33,870 nucleotides of DNA from Oscillibacter sp. (GTDB lineage Bacteria > Bacillota > Clostridia > Oscillospirales > Oscillospiraceae). Shown in pieces: positions 1 through 8,503 of this stretch (the stretch's first letter is position 1; every line of letters begins with the position of its first letter). Made by a program: the position numbers and the translations under genes. The notes under the pieces were generated by a model. That model saw only the letters and a list, made by a program, of their open reading frames with translations. It did not search any database and had not been told where the DNA came from. The stretch is from the NCBI GenBank assembly GCA_022791875.1, contig JAAVZX010000027.1, positions 1 through 33,870 of the forward strand, read 5' to 3'.

Positions 1-35
1 CTTCCCATTTTTTCTTCATCTTTTCGCCCTCCCGC

Positions 36-64
36 TTGATTTTCCGGCCCGGTTGTGGTATAAA
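36..64 (+). promoter_or_regulatory. Promoter P1, sigma-A type with extended -10
   Basis: TTGATT (36-41) and TATAAA (59-64) are separated by 17 bases. TGG directly precedes the -10, giving the extended -10 form. Transcription would begin near 70, at the foot of the hairpin 70-124. The bases TTGTGG directly before the -10 recur at the same place in P2. Confidence 0.55.
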
Positions 65-69
65 AAAAT

Positions 70-124
70 AAATGCGATAGAACCGAACCGCCCCGTTCGT
101 GGGGCTTCGTGTTCTTTCGCATTT
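70..124 (+). promoter_or_regulatory. Long leader hairpin at the start of the P1 transcript
   Basis: Four helices stack in one arm: 70-77 with 117-124 (AAATGCGA/TCGCATTT), 79-83 with 111-115 (AGAAC/GTTCT), 84-87 with 106-109 (CGAA/TTCG) and 90-94 with 101-105 (GCCCC/GGGGC), closed by a 6-base loop. Only a T-T mismatch, one bulged T and a CC bulge interrupt it. No T-run follows, so it is not an ordinary terminator. It may be a 5' protective or regulatory RNA structure, or a small RNA; the role is unknown. Confidence 0.6.
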
Positions 125-167
125 AATATTACAACCTGCGCCAAGCAGTTCCGGGGGAAAATAATCC

Positions 168-196
168 TTGTCAGAAGAAGGAATTTGTGGTAAAAT
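168..196 (+). promoter_or_regulatory. Promoter P2, sigma-A type with extended -10
   Basis: TTGTCA (168-173) and TAAAAT (191-196) are separated by exactly 17 bases, with TGG before the -10. It lies about 160 bases upstream of terY and is the best candidate for the main Ter operon promoter. The start site would be near 203. Confidence 0.65.
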
Positions 197-207
197 ATCT
201 ATGATTG

Positions 208-228
208 CCCGGGAAGTCCGGGTTTTTT
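208..228 (+). terminator. Terminator-like stem with T-run in the terY leader
   Basis: CCCGG (208-212) pairs with CCGGG (218-222) around a 5-base loop, and six T follow (223-228). It lies within about 25 bases of the predicted P2 start, unusually close for termination of P2 transcripts, but it could attenuate those from P1. The stem is short, so activity is uncertain. Confidence 0.35.
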
Positions 229-353
229 GAGAACCGCGATAGAACGTCCGTCCCATGTGAACAATTCCGCCTCGTATGGCCTCCGGCGGCGCACGGGCCC
301 CGGCTCCGGCCCCGCGGCGGCTTCCAAAAGAGAATGTAAAGGAGATTACGCAT

Positions 354-1001
354 ATGTCTGATTACATCCGCAGGCTTCCGGTCTATCTGCTTCTGGACTG
401 CTCCGGCTCCATGATGGGCGACCCCATTGAGGCCGTGCGCCAGGGCGTCAAGGCCCTGCTCTCCGAGCTCAAGGGCGACCCCCAGGCCCTGGAAACCGCC
501 TACCTCTCCGTCATCACCTTCGACAGCGACGCCCGCCAGGTGACCCCCCTCACAGAGCTCATGCAGTTCCGTGAGCCGGAGATCCACGCCAGCGGCGCTA
601 CCGCCATGGGCAAGGCCCTCAACGTCCTGATGGACTGCGTGAGCACGGAAGTCCGCAAGTCCAGCGAGACCCAGAAGGGGGACTGGAGGCCCCTGGTGTT
701 CCTTCTCACCGACGGCTCTCCCACCGACCTGGAGACCTTCAATCAGGCCGCCCCCAAGCTCAGAGGCATGAAAGCCGCCAACATCGTCGCCTGCGCCGCG
801 GGCGCTCAGGCGGACACCTCCTTCCTCAAGCAGATCACCGAGAACGTCCTTATGATGAACACCCTGTCCTCCGGGGATCTGGCCCGCTTCTTCGCCTGGG
901 TTTCCGGGTCCATCAAGATGTCCTCCAAGAGCCTGGACGCCAAGCCCGGCGCGGCTATCGAGCTGCCCCCGCCGCCCCAGGGCTTCGTGGTGGTGCCCTG
1001 A
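354..1001 (+). CDS. terY: TerY-family vWA domain protein
   Basis: A 215-residue protein that is essentially a single von Willebrand factor A domain, the size of TerY. The MIDAS metal site is intact: Asp15-x-Ser17-x-Ser19 in the motif DCSGSM, Thr83 (GATAMG) and Asp120 in TDGSPTD. The ATG at 354 is chosen because AAAGGAG (338-344) stands 9 bases upstream; an upstream in-frame ATG at 276 has no such site. In Ter systems TerY forms a signalling triad with a PP2C phosphatase and a kinase, and exactly those two genes follow. The inferred role is cytoplasmic metal-dependent protein binding that scaffolds the phospho-switch. The family is clear; the in vivo partner is inferred from gene order. Confidence 0.9.
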   Translation: MSDYIRRLPVYLLLDCSGSMMGDPIEAVRQGVKALLSELKGDPQALETAYLSVITFDSDARQVTPLTELMQFREPEIHASGATAMGKALNVLMDCVSTEVRKSSETQKGDWRPLVFLLTDGSPTDLETFNQAAPKLRGMKAANIVACAAGAQADTSFLKQITENVLMMNTLSSGDLARFFAWVSGSIKMSSKSLDAKPGAAIELPPPPQGFVVVP

Positions 1002-1026
1002 CGCGCCGCCGGATGCTGGAGGTCGT

Positions 1027-2784
1027 ATGATGGATCGACATACACAGCATGGCCGGGTGGTCCCCGCCGGGGAGATCCACAGCGCTCCGGACCAGCAGGC
1101 TCCGGACGCCCCCGTCCTCTCCCCCCTCCTGCCGGAGACGCTGCAACTGAATACGCCTGCGGCGCAGCCTCCCCTCCCCGTCCCGGAGGACGCCCAGGGG
1201 GGCGTCAGCGCCCCTCCAGCGCCGGAAATGCTTGCGGCGGAAGAGATTCACTCTCCGCCGGAGGCGCCCATGCCCCCTGCGCCCTACTCCCAGGCGGGCA
1301 TCCCAGAGACGCCGCCTCCGGCTCCTCCGGAAGAAGCGCCGTCTCCGGTTCTGGACGTACCCTCGCCGGTGCTGGACGCGCCCGCTCCGGCCCCCCTCTC
1401 TCCGGTGCTGGAACCGCTGCCGCCAATCCCGGCCCCGCCGTCTCCCGTGCTGGAGAAGGCGGACCCGGTGATCCCGTCTCCGGTTGTAGGGGAAGCCCCG
1501 CGGGAAATTCCTTCTCCTATTGTGGCGAACCCCGCGCTGGAGGTCCGCGCGCCTAACGACGACCCTGCGCAGTTCCCGCCGAAGCCGCTGAGCAACGAGG
1601 CCGTCACCGGTCACACGGCGGCGCTCTGGAAATACCGCCCTATCCCCCGGGACCAGCCGGACCCCTTTCCCGAATACCTCACCCTCTGCCAGAACTTCCC
1701 CGCAGGCCGCTTCATTGGCGCACGGGTCCGGGGAAAGAAGCACAAGCACGAGGGCACCAACTGCGACGACTGGTTTTCCGTGTCCGGCTTCCAAAACCTG
1801 CTGTTCATCGCCGTCTCCGACGGCGCGGGGTCCCGGAAATTCTCGCGGATCGGGGCGCAGGCATCCTGCCGCGCAGCGGTAGGGTGCATGGCAAAATCCT
1901 TCTCCGAGCTATGGACCCAGCAGCCGGACCTGGCCGCGGACATCTGCCTCGATATCCAGGACCCGCGGTGCATGAACGCCTGCGGGGTGCTGGCCAGGGC
2001 GGTGCAGGAGGCGGTGCTCAAGGCCCGGGACGCCGTGGAGGCCGCGTTTTATACGCGGGCCGCAGACCCAGCCTACGAGGCCGTCCTGGGGCGGACGCTG
2101 GACTTCCGGGACCTGTCGGCCACTCTGCTGGCCGCCGCCGTGATCCCCGCCGGGAACGCCGGGAGGCTGGTCATCTCCTGCCAGGTGGGGGACGGCATGA
2201 TCGCCCTCGTGGACTCGAAAGCGCCCTTTGCTTCCTCCCTAAAGCTCATGGGCGTGCCGGACAGCGGCGAGTTCTCCGGGGAAACCGAGTTTCTCACCTC
2301 CCCGAAAATGGCCTCTCTGGACGCCCTGCAAAACCGCACCATGCTCTCCCTGGGCCGCTCCGACACCCTTCTGATCATGACCGACGGCGTGGCCGATGAC
2401 TACTTCCCCAACGAAACCGAGCTGCGGCGGCTGTACTTCGACCTCCTCGCCAACGGCATCCTGGAGCGGGACGCCGGACCCCTCAGCGCCGAACAGCTCC
2501 GCATCTATAAATCCCTCCCCGCCCCCCTCAGCTACCCCTCCGTCAACGACCAGAGCGTCCAGGTGCCTCTGCACTACACCCGGCGCATTCTGGAGACGCC
2601 GGGGCTGACGCCGGAAGTCCTGTGGGAGAACCGGAGCGTGCTGGCCCTGGCGCGCCAAGAGCTGGAGGGCCAGACCGCCCTGGAGGACCCCGCGGAACGC
2701 CTGCGGCGCTGGCTGGACAACTACGTGGAGCGGGGCTCCTTCGACGACCGGACCCTGGCCGTGGTGGAACTAAAGGAGGCGTGA
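1027..2784 (+). CDS. PP2C-type Ser/Thr phosphatase with proline-rich N-terminus
   Basis: A 585-residue protein. Residues ~15-200 are low-complexity and rich in Pro, Ala and Glu, with six SPVL/SPVV/SPIV units between residues 106 and 166. The PP2C domain follows from about residue 230. Its metal-binding acids are visible: Asp247-Asp248 (CDDW), Asp265 (SDGAGS), Asp453 (MTDGVADD) and Asp573-Asp574 (FDDRTL). This should be a Mn/Mg-dependent phosphatase that opposes the kinase encoded next, as in TerY-P triads. GGAGG (1018-1022) precedes an ATGATG, so the start may be 1027 or 1030; 1030 has the better spacing. The gene lies 25 bases after terY and 4 before the kinase gene. The tail resembles a flexible linker or an interaction region. 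Confidence 0.88.
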   Translation: MMDRHTQHGRVVPAGEIHSAPDQQAPDAPVLSPLLPETLQLNTPAAQPPLPVPEDAQGGVSAPPAPEMLAAEEIHSPPEAPMPPAPYSQAGIPETPPPAPPEEAPSPVLDVPSPVLDAPAPAPLSPVLEPLPPIPAPPSPVLEKADPVIPSPVVGEAPREIPSPIVANPALEVRAPNDDPAQFPPKPLSNEAVTGHTAALWKYRPIPRDQPDPFPEYLTLCQNFPAGRFIGARVRGKKHKHEGTNCDDWFSVSGFQNLLFIAVSDGAGSRKFSRIGAQASCRAAVGCMAKSFSELWTQQPDLAADICLDIQDPRCMNACGVLARAVQEAVLKARDAVEAAFYTRAADPAYEAVLGRTLDFRDLSATLLAAAVIPAGNAGRLVISCQVGDGMIALVDSKAPFASSLKLMGVPDSGEFSGETEFLTSPKMASLDALQNRTMLSLGRSDTLLIMTDGVADDYFPNETELRRLYFDLLANGILERDAGPLSAEQLRIYKSLPAPLSYPSVNDQSVQVPLHYTRRILETPGLTPEVLWENRSVLALARQELEGQTALEDPAERLRRWLDNYVERGSFDDRTLAVVELKEA

Positions 2785-2788
2785 GCGT

Positions 2789-4270
2789 ATGTCCGTCATT
2801 GCGGAGGCCGTTCTGGCGGACGGCCGGAAGCTGCCCTACGTTGTTGCGGACGATCCCCCCAGGGGCGGCATGAAGTACACCTACTTCGCGCCGGACAAGT
2901 CCTACGTGGTGCAGTTCTTCAACGACCCTATGGTGGGCCTGGACCCCAATACCCGGAAACGCCTGGACGCCATCATCGGACGCTACAACCCCACCCGCCC
3001 CGAGTCCGAGGGCGGCGCGCCGGGAAACAGCGCGGCTATCGCCACCTACTTCTCCGGTAAGTTCTGCTGGCCTACCGCCATCGTGCGTGCGCCGGAGTTC
3101 GGGATCGTGTGCCCCGCCTACCCCTCCAACTTCTTTTTCACGGAGGAGGCGTCCACCGTCCTGCCCCTCAAGGGGAAGGATAAACGGAGCAGGTGGTTTA
3201 CCTCCTTCCGGAACCGGCAATACTTGGAGCTGGAGGAGCTGGGCGACTTCCGGGCCATGCTCCAGATGTCCATCTCTCTGGCGCGGTCCATCCGGCGGAT
3301 GCACCAGGCGGGGCTGGCCCACTCCGATCTGAGCTGCAACAATGTGCTGATCGACCCCAAGAGCGGGAGCTGCGTGGTGATCGACATCGACTCCCTGGTG
3401 GTGCCGGGGCTGTTCCCGCCGGAGGTGGTGGGGACCCACGGGTATATCGCGCCGGAAGTCATGGAATCCCTGACGCTGCCTCCGGGGGACCCGAACCGGA
3501 AGCTGCCCAGCTCCTATACGGACCTCCACGCCCTGGCGGTGCTGCTGTACGAATACCTGCTGCTGCGGCACCCTCTGGAGGGTCCGAAGATTTATTCACC
3601 CAGCTCTCCGGAGGAAGACGACTTCCTCGCCTTCGGCCCAAAGGCCACCTTCATTGAGAACCCCCACGATACCAGCAACCGCCCCCCCGATCTCCCCATG
3701 ACCATCCACGACCTGGGCCCCTATCTGGAAAAGCTGTTTCTGCGGGCCTTCGTGGACGGCCTGCACCACCCCGACGAGCGCCCCACGGCCATGGAGTGGG
3801 AGAAGGGGCTTGTCAAAACCTGGGATCTGCTGCACCCGTGCGAGAATCCGGAGTGCGCGGCGGGCTGGTTTATTCTCCACGATCTGAGGCATCCGGTGTG
3901 TCCGTTCTGCGGGACGCCGGTGAAGCGCGAAAACCTGCTGCGCCTGCATTTGAAGAGTCCCCTCCGGGGGCGGATTGGGCAGTGGATGCACGCGGGAGAG
4001 GTTGCGGTTTACCACAATATGCCGCTGTTCAAGTGGCACATTCTGGCAAACACGTTCCCGGACGAAAAAGCGGATCGGGAGATGCAGGCATACATCTGCA
4101 AGCACCAGGGCCAATGGCTTCTGGTGAACTACAAGGTCCAGGGCATGACCTCCCCGAGAGGCAGTCTGGTCCCGACGGGACAAGCCATCCTGTTACGCAA
4201 CGGCACCGTCTTCCGGGCCTCGAACGACGCAAGAGGCTTTTTAATAGAAGTAACTCAAGGACAAGACTGA
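2789..4270 (+). CDS. Protein kinase-like protein with C-terminal zinc ribbon (TerY-P kinase)
   Basis: A 493-residue protein. The kinase-like domain has a recognisable catalytic loop, His178-Ser-Asp180-Leu-Ser-Cys-Asn-Asn185. The metal-binding motif reads Asp199-Ile-Asp201 in place of DFG, and an APE-like IAPEV follows. The position matching the beta-3 ATP lysine appears to be Gln42 (SYVVQFF), so activity is not assured. After the kinase come Cys351-x4-Cys356 and Cys371-x2-Cys374, a zinc ribbon like the TerY-C domain, then ~115 residues of unassigned sequence. It completes a TerY / PP2C / kinase triad. AAAGGAGG (2772-2779) fixes the ATG at 2789. The likely role is reversible phosphorylation, perhaps metal-sensitive, of Ter proteins; substrates are unknown. 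Confidence 0.82.
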   Translation: MSVIAEAVLADGRKLPYVVADDPPRGGMKYTYFAPDKSYVVQFFNDPMVGLDPNTRKRLDAIIGRYNPTRPESEGGAPGNSAAIATYFSGKFCWPTAIVRAPEFGIVCPAYPSNFFFTEEASTVLPLKGKDKRSRWFTSFRNRQYLELEELGDFRAMLQMSISLARSIRRMHQAGLAHSDLSCNNVLIDPKSGSCVVIDIDSLVVPGLFPPEVVGTHGYIAPEVMESLTLPPGDPNRKLPSSYTDLHALAVLLYEYLLLRHPLEGPKIYSPSSPEEDDFLAFGPKATFIENPHDTSNRPPDLPMTIHDLGPYLEKLFLRAFVDGLHHPDERPTAMEWEKGLVKTWDLLHPCENPECAAGWFILHDLRHPVCPFCGTPVKRENLLRLHLKSPLRGRIGQWMHAGEVAVYHNMPLFKWHILANTFPDEKADREMQAYICKHQGQWLLVNYKVQGMTSPRGSLVPTGQAILLRNGTVFRASNDARGFLIEVTQGQD

Positions 4271-4350
4271 TCTGCCAGGGTCCAGGGAGGCGCGTGCCTC
4301 CCTGGTGGGAGTCCAGAGGGCAAAGCCCTCTGGCCACCGGAGGCCCCCCG
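4271..4350. repeat. Dispersed GC-hairpin repeat, copy B1
   Basis: Two perfect hairpins lie side by side: CCAGGGAGGC (4282-4291) with GCCTCCCTGG (4296-4305), and CCAGAGGGC (4313-4321) with GCCCTCTGG (4325-4333). The unit recurs in opposite orientation near 28820-28892 and in altered form at 16140-16222. The rest of the gap to 4483 holds no gene and no clear promoter. Confidence 0.7.
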
Positions 4351-4483
4351 TCCTTCGTCCAACGTATGGCAATTCACACACAAGTCACGAAAGATTCACA
4401 GATTGTCCATATTTATGCAGGGGCTTCGCGTTATCATGAATTGACACTTTGTGAGTCGAGAAAAGAAAGGATGATTCTGAATC

Positions 4484-7129
4484 ATGCAAAAACGCGGTCT
4501 GACGGACGAACAGGTTCGTGCGTCAAGAGAACAGTTCGGCGACAACCATTTGACCGAACAGCCCTCGGAGGGCTTCTGGGAAAAGCTGCGGGGGAATTTC
4601 GGCGATCCGATGATCAAAATCCTCTGCGTGGCCCTCATCATCAACGTCATCTTCGCCTTTTTGGGGCAGGCAGAATGGTATGAGTCCGTGGGCATCGCCG
4701 CGGCGGTGCTGCTGGCTACCTTCGTCTCCACCTTCTCTGAGTACAAGAATGAGAACGCTTTCCAGAAATTGCAGGAAGAGGCGTCCCAGATTAAATGCAA
4801 GGTCTACCGGAACAGCGAAGTTGTGGAAATCGCTATCCAGGACATCGTTGTGGGAGACTGGGTGCTGCTCCAGTCCGGCGACAAAATCCCCGCCGACGGC
4901 ATCCTGGCGGAGGGGACCATCCAGGTGGACCAGTCCGTTCTGAACGGCGAGGCCAAGGAGGCCGCGAAGCGGGTTCCCCCCGCGGACTGGAAGGATGAGG
5001 ACGCCTCCATGGACTTCCTCAACCCCTTCAAGGTCTTCCGGGGCTCCGTGGTGTGCTCCGGCAACGCCGTCATGGAAGTCACCACCGTGGGGGACAAGTC
5101 CGTCTACGGGCAGATCGCCAGCGAGCTCCAGTCCGACGACGACCGGGACACCCCCCTCAAACTCAAGCTGGGACACCTGGCGGGCCAGATCAGCAAGTTC
5201 GGCTACATCGGCGGCATCGCCATCGCCGTGGCCTTCATGTTCCAGAATATTGTCGACCTCTCCTTCTTTCCCGAATTTTCCGTTTCGGTTTCTCTCGGCA
5301 GCTGGATGTCCCTGCTGAATAATGCCGTGGAGGCCGTCATGCTGGCCGTGATCATCATCGTCATGGCCGTGCCCGAGGGCCTGCCCCTCATGATCGCTAT
5401 CGTGTCCGCCCAGAATATGGGAAAAATGCTCAAGGACAACGTGCTGGTACGCAAGGTCTCCGGCATTGAAACCGCGGGCAGTCTGAACATCCTGTTCAGC
5501 GACAAGACCGGCACCATCACCAAGGGCCTCCTGGAGGCCGTGGTGTTCCTGGACGGCGAGGGCCGGGGCTACAAGACCCGGGACGACGTGCCCGGCGAGC
5601 TGGGGCGGCTCCTGTCCCTCAGCGCACGGTACAACACCAGCGCCCTCCTCTCCGGCTCTCCTGCCAAGGCTGTAGGCGGCAACGCAACGGAACGGGCCAT
5701 CCTCACCTTCGTGGCCGGGGACGGGAATCCCCCCGACGTGAAGGTCACGGGGGCCATCCCCTTCAACAGCCAGAACAAATACTCCGCCTCCCGCGTGGAG
5801 GGCGCATACAACCTCTCCTTGATCAAGGGCGCGCCGGAGAAAATCCTCTCCCGCTGCGCCTTCTACTACGACACCGACGGAACCCGCAAGCCCTTCGCGC
5901 CCTATGCCGCCACGGTGCAGAGCCAGATCGGCGAGCTGGCGGGGCGGGCCATCCGCGTCCTGGCCCTGGCGGTGTGCGACAGCGCCTTCGATCCCGATCA
6001 GGGGGCTTTGCCCGACGGCGACTGGACGCTGGTGGGCATCGTGGGCATCCGGGACGAGGTGCGTCCGGAGTCCGTGGAGGCCATCGCCCAGGTGCAGCGG
6101 GCGGGGGTCCAGGTGGTCATGATCACCGGCGACCAGAAGGACACCGCTACCGCTATCGCCAAGGAGGCGGGGCTGCTCCGCAATGACAATGAGATCGTCA
6201 TGACCTCCGACGAGCTGGCCCAGCTGGACGACGAGACCCTCAAAAAGCGGCTGGCCAACATCCGCGTGGTGGCCCGGGCCCTGCCCAGCGACAAGAGCCG
6301 CTTCGTCCGCGTGGCCCAGGAGATGAACCTGGTGGTGGGCATGACCGGCGACGGCGTCAACGACTCTCCGGCCTTGAAGCGGGCCGACGTGGGCTTCGCC
6401 ATGGGCGGCGGCACCGAGGTCGCCAAGGAGGCCAGCGAGATCGTCATTCTCGACGACAACTTCAATTCCATCGAAAAGGCCATCCTCTACGGCCGCACCA
6501 TTTTCAACAGCATCCGCAAGTTCATCATCTTCCAGCTCACCATCAACGTGGCGGCGGTGCTGGTCAGCTTCGTCTGCCCCCTGCTCCACATCGAGAACCC
6601 CCTTACCATCACCCAAATCCTTTGGGTGAACCTGGTCATGGACACCTTGGCCGCTCTGGCGTTCGGCGGCGAGCCGGCCCTCCAGCGCTACATGGAGGAG
6701 ACGCCCAAGCGGCGGGACGAGCCCATCGTCAGCCGCAGCATGTGGTCCTCCATCCTGGTGGGCGCGGGCTGGACCTTCGCCCTCAGCATGGCCTTCCTCC
6801 TCAGCCCCCTGCCTCTGGGCTTCTTCCCCAAGGGCTCCGTGGAGTTCATGACGGGCTACTTCGACTTCTTCATCTTCATCGCCGTCTTCAACGCTTTCAA
6901 CGCCCGCACGGAGCAGCTCAACCTCTTTGACAACCTCAGCGGCAACCCCGGCTTCCTGCGGGTCATGGGGGCCATCTCAGTGGTGCAGGTCGTGCTCACC
7001 TACATGGGCGGCGTCATTTTCCGCTGCCACGGGCTGAACGCCGTCCAGTGGATCTTCGTCCTCATCATGGCCTTCACCATCATCCCCGTGGACCTGGTGC
7101 GCAAGAGCATTATGCGGAAGAACGGTTAA
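4484..7129 (+). CDS. P-type cation-transporting ATPase, PMCA-like (predicted Ca2+)
   Basis: An 881-residue type II P-type ATPase, full length for the family. The phosphorylated Asp340 lies in DKTGT. The transmembrane ion-site motif PEGLP starts at residue 297, and the hinge motif GDGVNDSPA contains Asp623 and Asp627. Paired N-terminal and clustered C-terminal hydrophobic segments fit 8-10 membrane helices. PEGLP and the overall layout favour a calcium pump of the plasma-membrane type, exporting cations at the cost of ATP. Such pumps are known Ter-locus partners, and the TerD proteins encoded next are a calcium-binding family. An AAAGGA-like site at 4466-4471 precedes the ATG. The 213-base gap before it contains repeat B1, so it could have its own transcript. 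Ion specificity is inferred. Confidence 0.9.
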   Translation: MQKRGLTDEQVRASREQFGDNHLTEQPSEGFWEKLRGNFGDPMIKILCVALIINVIFAFLGQAEWYESVGIAAAVLLATFVSTFSEYKNENAFQKLQEEASQIKCKVYRNSEVVEIAIQDIVVGDWVLLQSGDKIPADGILAEGTIQVDQSVLNGEAKEAAKRVPPADWKDEDASMDFLNPFKVFRGSVVCSGNAVMEVTTVGDKSVYGQIASELQSDDDRDTPLKLKLGHLAGQISKFGYIGGIAIAVAFMFQNIVDLSFFPEFSVSVSLGSWMSLLNNAVEAVMLAVIIIVMAVPEGLPLMIAIVSAQNMGKMLKDNVLVRKVSGIETAGSLNILFSDKTGTITKGLLEAVVFLDGEGRGYKTRDDVPGELGRLLSLSARYNTSALLSGSPAKAVGGNATERAILTFVAGDGNPPDVKVTGAIPFNSQNKYSASRVEGAYNLSLIKGAPEKILSRCAFYYDTDGTRKPFAPYAATVQSQIGELAGRAIRVLALAVCDSAFDPDQGALPDGDWTLVGIVGIRDEVRPESVEAIAQVQRAGVQVVMITGDQKDTATAIAKEAGLLRNDNEIVMTSDELAQLDDETLKKRLANIRVVARALPSDKSRFVRVAQEMNLVVGMTGDGVNDSPALKRADVGFAMGGGTEVAKEASEIVILDDNFNSIEKAILYGRTIFNSIRKFIIFQLTINVAAVLVSFVCPLLHIENPLTITQILWVNLVMDTLAALAFGGEPALQRYMEETPKRRDEPIVSRSMWSSILVGAGWTFALSMAFLLSPLPLGFFPKGSVEFMTGYFDFFIFIAVFNAFNARTEQLNLFDNLSGNPGFLRVMGAISVVQVVLTYMGGVIFRCHGLNAVQWIFVLIMAFTIIPVDLVRKSIMRKNG

Positions 7130-7181
7130 TCATGCGGCTGAAAACCGCTTGAAAATAATATTTCAGGAGGAAATAAGTAAT

Positions 7182-7760
7182 ATGGCTGTTAATCTGAGCA
7201 AGGGTCAGAAGGTCGATCTGACCAAGACCAATCCCGGCCTCACCAAGCTGCTGGTGGGCCTGGGCTGGGATACGAACAAGTACGACGGCGGCTTCGATTT
7301 CGACCTGGACACGGCCGCGTTCCTGTTGGACGCGGGCGGCAAGGTCACAGGCGACGGCGACTTCGTCTTCTTCAACAACCTCCGCCACGCCTCCGGCGCC
7401 GTGGAACACCTGGGGGACAACCGCACCGGCCAGGGCGACGGCGACGACGAGGTGATCAAGGTCGACCTCTCCGCGGTTCCCGCCTCCATTGAGAAGATCG
7501 ACTTCACCGTCACCATTTACGACGCCGAGGAGCGCCGCCAGAACTTCGGCCAAGTCTCCAACGCCTATATCCGCGTCCTCAACGACGCCACCGGCGAGGA
7601 GCTGATCCACTACGACCTCGGCGAGGATTTCTCCATCGAAACCGCCGTCATCGTCGGCGAACTCTATCGCCACAACGGCGAGTGGAAGTTCAATGCCATC
7701 GGCAGCGGCTTCCAGGGCGGATTGCAGGCGCTGTGCCAGAACTATGGCATGAACGCGTGA
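7182..7760 (+). CDS. terD: TerD family protein (canonical)
   Basis: A 192-residue single-domain TerD protein opening with the signature [15 protein letters not shown]. It keeps the acidic calcium-binding loop [13 protein letters not shown], and the conserved core [11 protein letters not shown] and C-terminal GEWKFNAIG are present. TerD proteins are cytoplasmic beta-sandwich proteins that bind calcium and confer tellurite and other stress resistance; their molecular action is not settled. AGGAGG (7165-7170) supports the ATG at 7182 over an in-frame ATG at 7149. It lies 52 bases after the P-type ATPase. It closely resembles the TerD at 9850, including near-identical DNA around NFGQVSNAY, which suggests duplication. 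Confidence 0.95.
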   Translation: MAVNLSKGQKVDLTKTNPGLTKLLVGLGWDTNKYDGGFDFDLDTAAFLLDAGGKVTGDGDFVFFNNLRHASGAVEHLGDNRTGQGDGDDEVIKVDLSAVPASIEKIDFTVTIYDAEERRQNFGQVSNAYIRVLNDATGEELIHYDLGEDFSIETAVIVGELYRHNGEWKFNAIGSGFQGGLQALCQNYGMNA

Positions 7761-7855
7761 CGCCTGCGGGGGGTTACTTTTTCTCGAAAAAGTAACCAAA
7801 AAGGACCTTCTTTTTCTCGAGAGAAAAAGAAGGCAAAAAGAGCTTTAACTGCCTC
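7761..7855 (+). repeat. Partial copy of dispersed element A, with two hairpins
   Basis: GGTTACTTTTT (7772-7782) pairs with AAAAAGTAACC (7787-7797), and CCTTCTTTTTCTC (7806-7818) pairs with GAGAAAAAGAAGG (7821-7833). The following GCAAAAAGAGCTTTAA matches element A at 21556 and 30197, but the rest of that element is missing. It may act as a weak terminator or processing site between the two TerD-family genes. Confidence 0.6.
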
Positions 7856-7915
7856 CGGCCTGCAGGACGCGGGCTGGTGCATAGATAAATAATTTTTTAG
7901 GAGGAATTGGAAGTT

Positions 7916-8503
7916 ATGGCTGTGGAACTGAGAAAAGGACAGAAGGTTAGTCTGGAGAAGAAGGGCGCGGCGCCTCTTGGGGAGATTCTGATCAACCTGA
8001 ACTGGAGTCAGCCGAAGAAGGGGCTTTTCTTCAAGCGGGCGGGCATCGACCTGGATCTGGGGTGCCTCTTTGAGCTGAAGAACGGCGCGAAGGGCTGCGT
8101 CCAGGCCCTGGGCAATGCTTTCGGTGCCCTTGACCAGCCCCCCTTCATCGCCCTGGACGGCGACGACCGGACCGGCGAGGCCACCGGCGGCGAGAACCTC
8201 CGCGTCAACGGGCTTCATGTCGCTGATATCAAGCGCATCCTGGTTTATACCTTCATCTACGAGGGCGCGGCCAACTGGCAGCAGGCCGACGGCATCGTCA
8301 CCGTCAAGTGCCCCGGCAGCGAGGACATCATCGTCCGCATGGACGAGTACGGCTCCAAGCTGGGCATGTGCGCCATCGCCCTCCTGGAGAACCAGAACAA
8401 CGAGACGTTCAGCGTCGAGAAAATCGTCCGCTTCTTCAAGAGCCATCCCGATATGGACGCGGCTTTCGGCTGGGGCCTGCGCTGGGTTGCGGGGTCCAAG
8501 TAA
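7916..8503 (+). CDS. Divergent TerD-superfamily (TerA-like) protein
   Basis: A 195-residue TerD-superfamily protein with the N-terminal signature MAVELRKGQKVSLEKK. Residues Asp-Asp-Arg-Thr-Gly of the calcium loop are partly kept, but the acidic DDE that follows in canonical TerD is replaced by GENLRVN. The C-terminal part, with FIYEGAANWQQ and GWGLRWVAGSK, is closer to TerA-like members than to TerD. AGGAGG (7899-7904) is 11 bases before the ATG at 7916. The next gene starts on the base after its stop codon, so translation is probably coupled. It may be a partner of the calcium-binding paralogs rather than a strong calcium binder itself. Confidence 0.82.
   Translation: MAVELRKGQKVSLEKKGAAPLGEILINLNWSQPKKGLFFKRAGIDLDLGCLFELKNGAKGCVQALGNAFGALDQPPFIALDGDDRTGEATGGENLRVNGLHVADIKRILVYTFIYEGAANWQQADGIVTVKCPGSEDIIVRMDEYGSKLGMCAIALLENQNNETFSVEKIVRFFKSHPDMDAAFGWGLRWVAGSK

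Larger units (their letters stand above)
1..353 (+). other. Upstream regulatory region of the Ter operon
   Basis: No credible gene is present in this 353-base stretch. It holds two tandem sigma-A type promoters (36-64 and 168-196), a nearly fully paired hairpin (70-124) and a short GC stem followed by six T (208-228). The ten bases GCGATAGAAC occur twice, at 74-83 and 236-245. The terY ribosome binding site AAAGGAG is at 338-344. Confidence 0.7.

Noticed and set aside
4523-6616. A 697-codon open frame opposite the P-type ATPase
   Set aside because: Same codon-bias shadow; the + strand frame carries all ATPase motifs.
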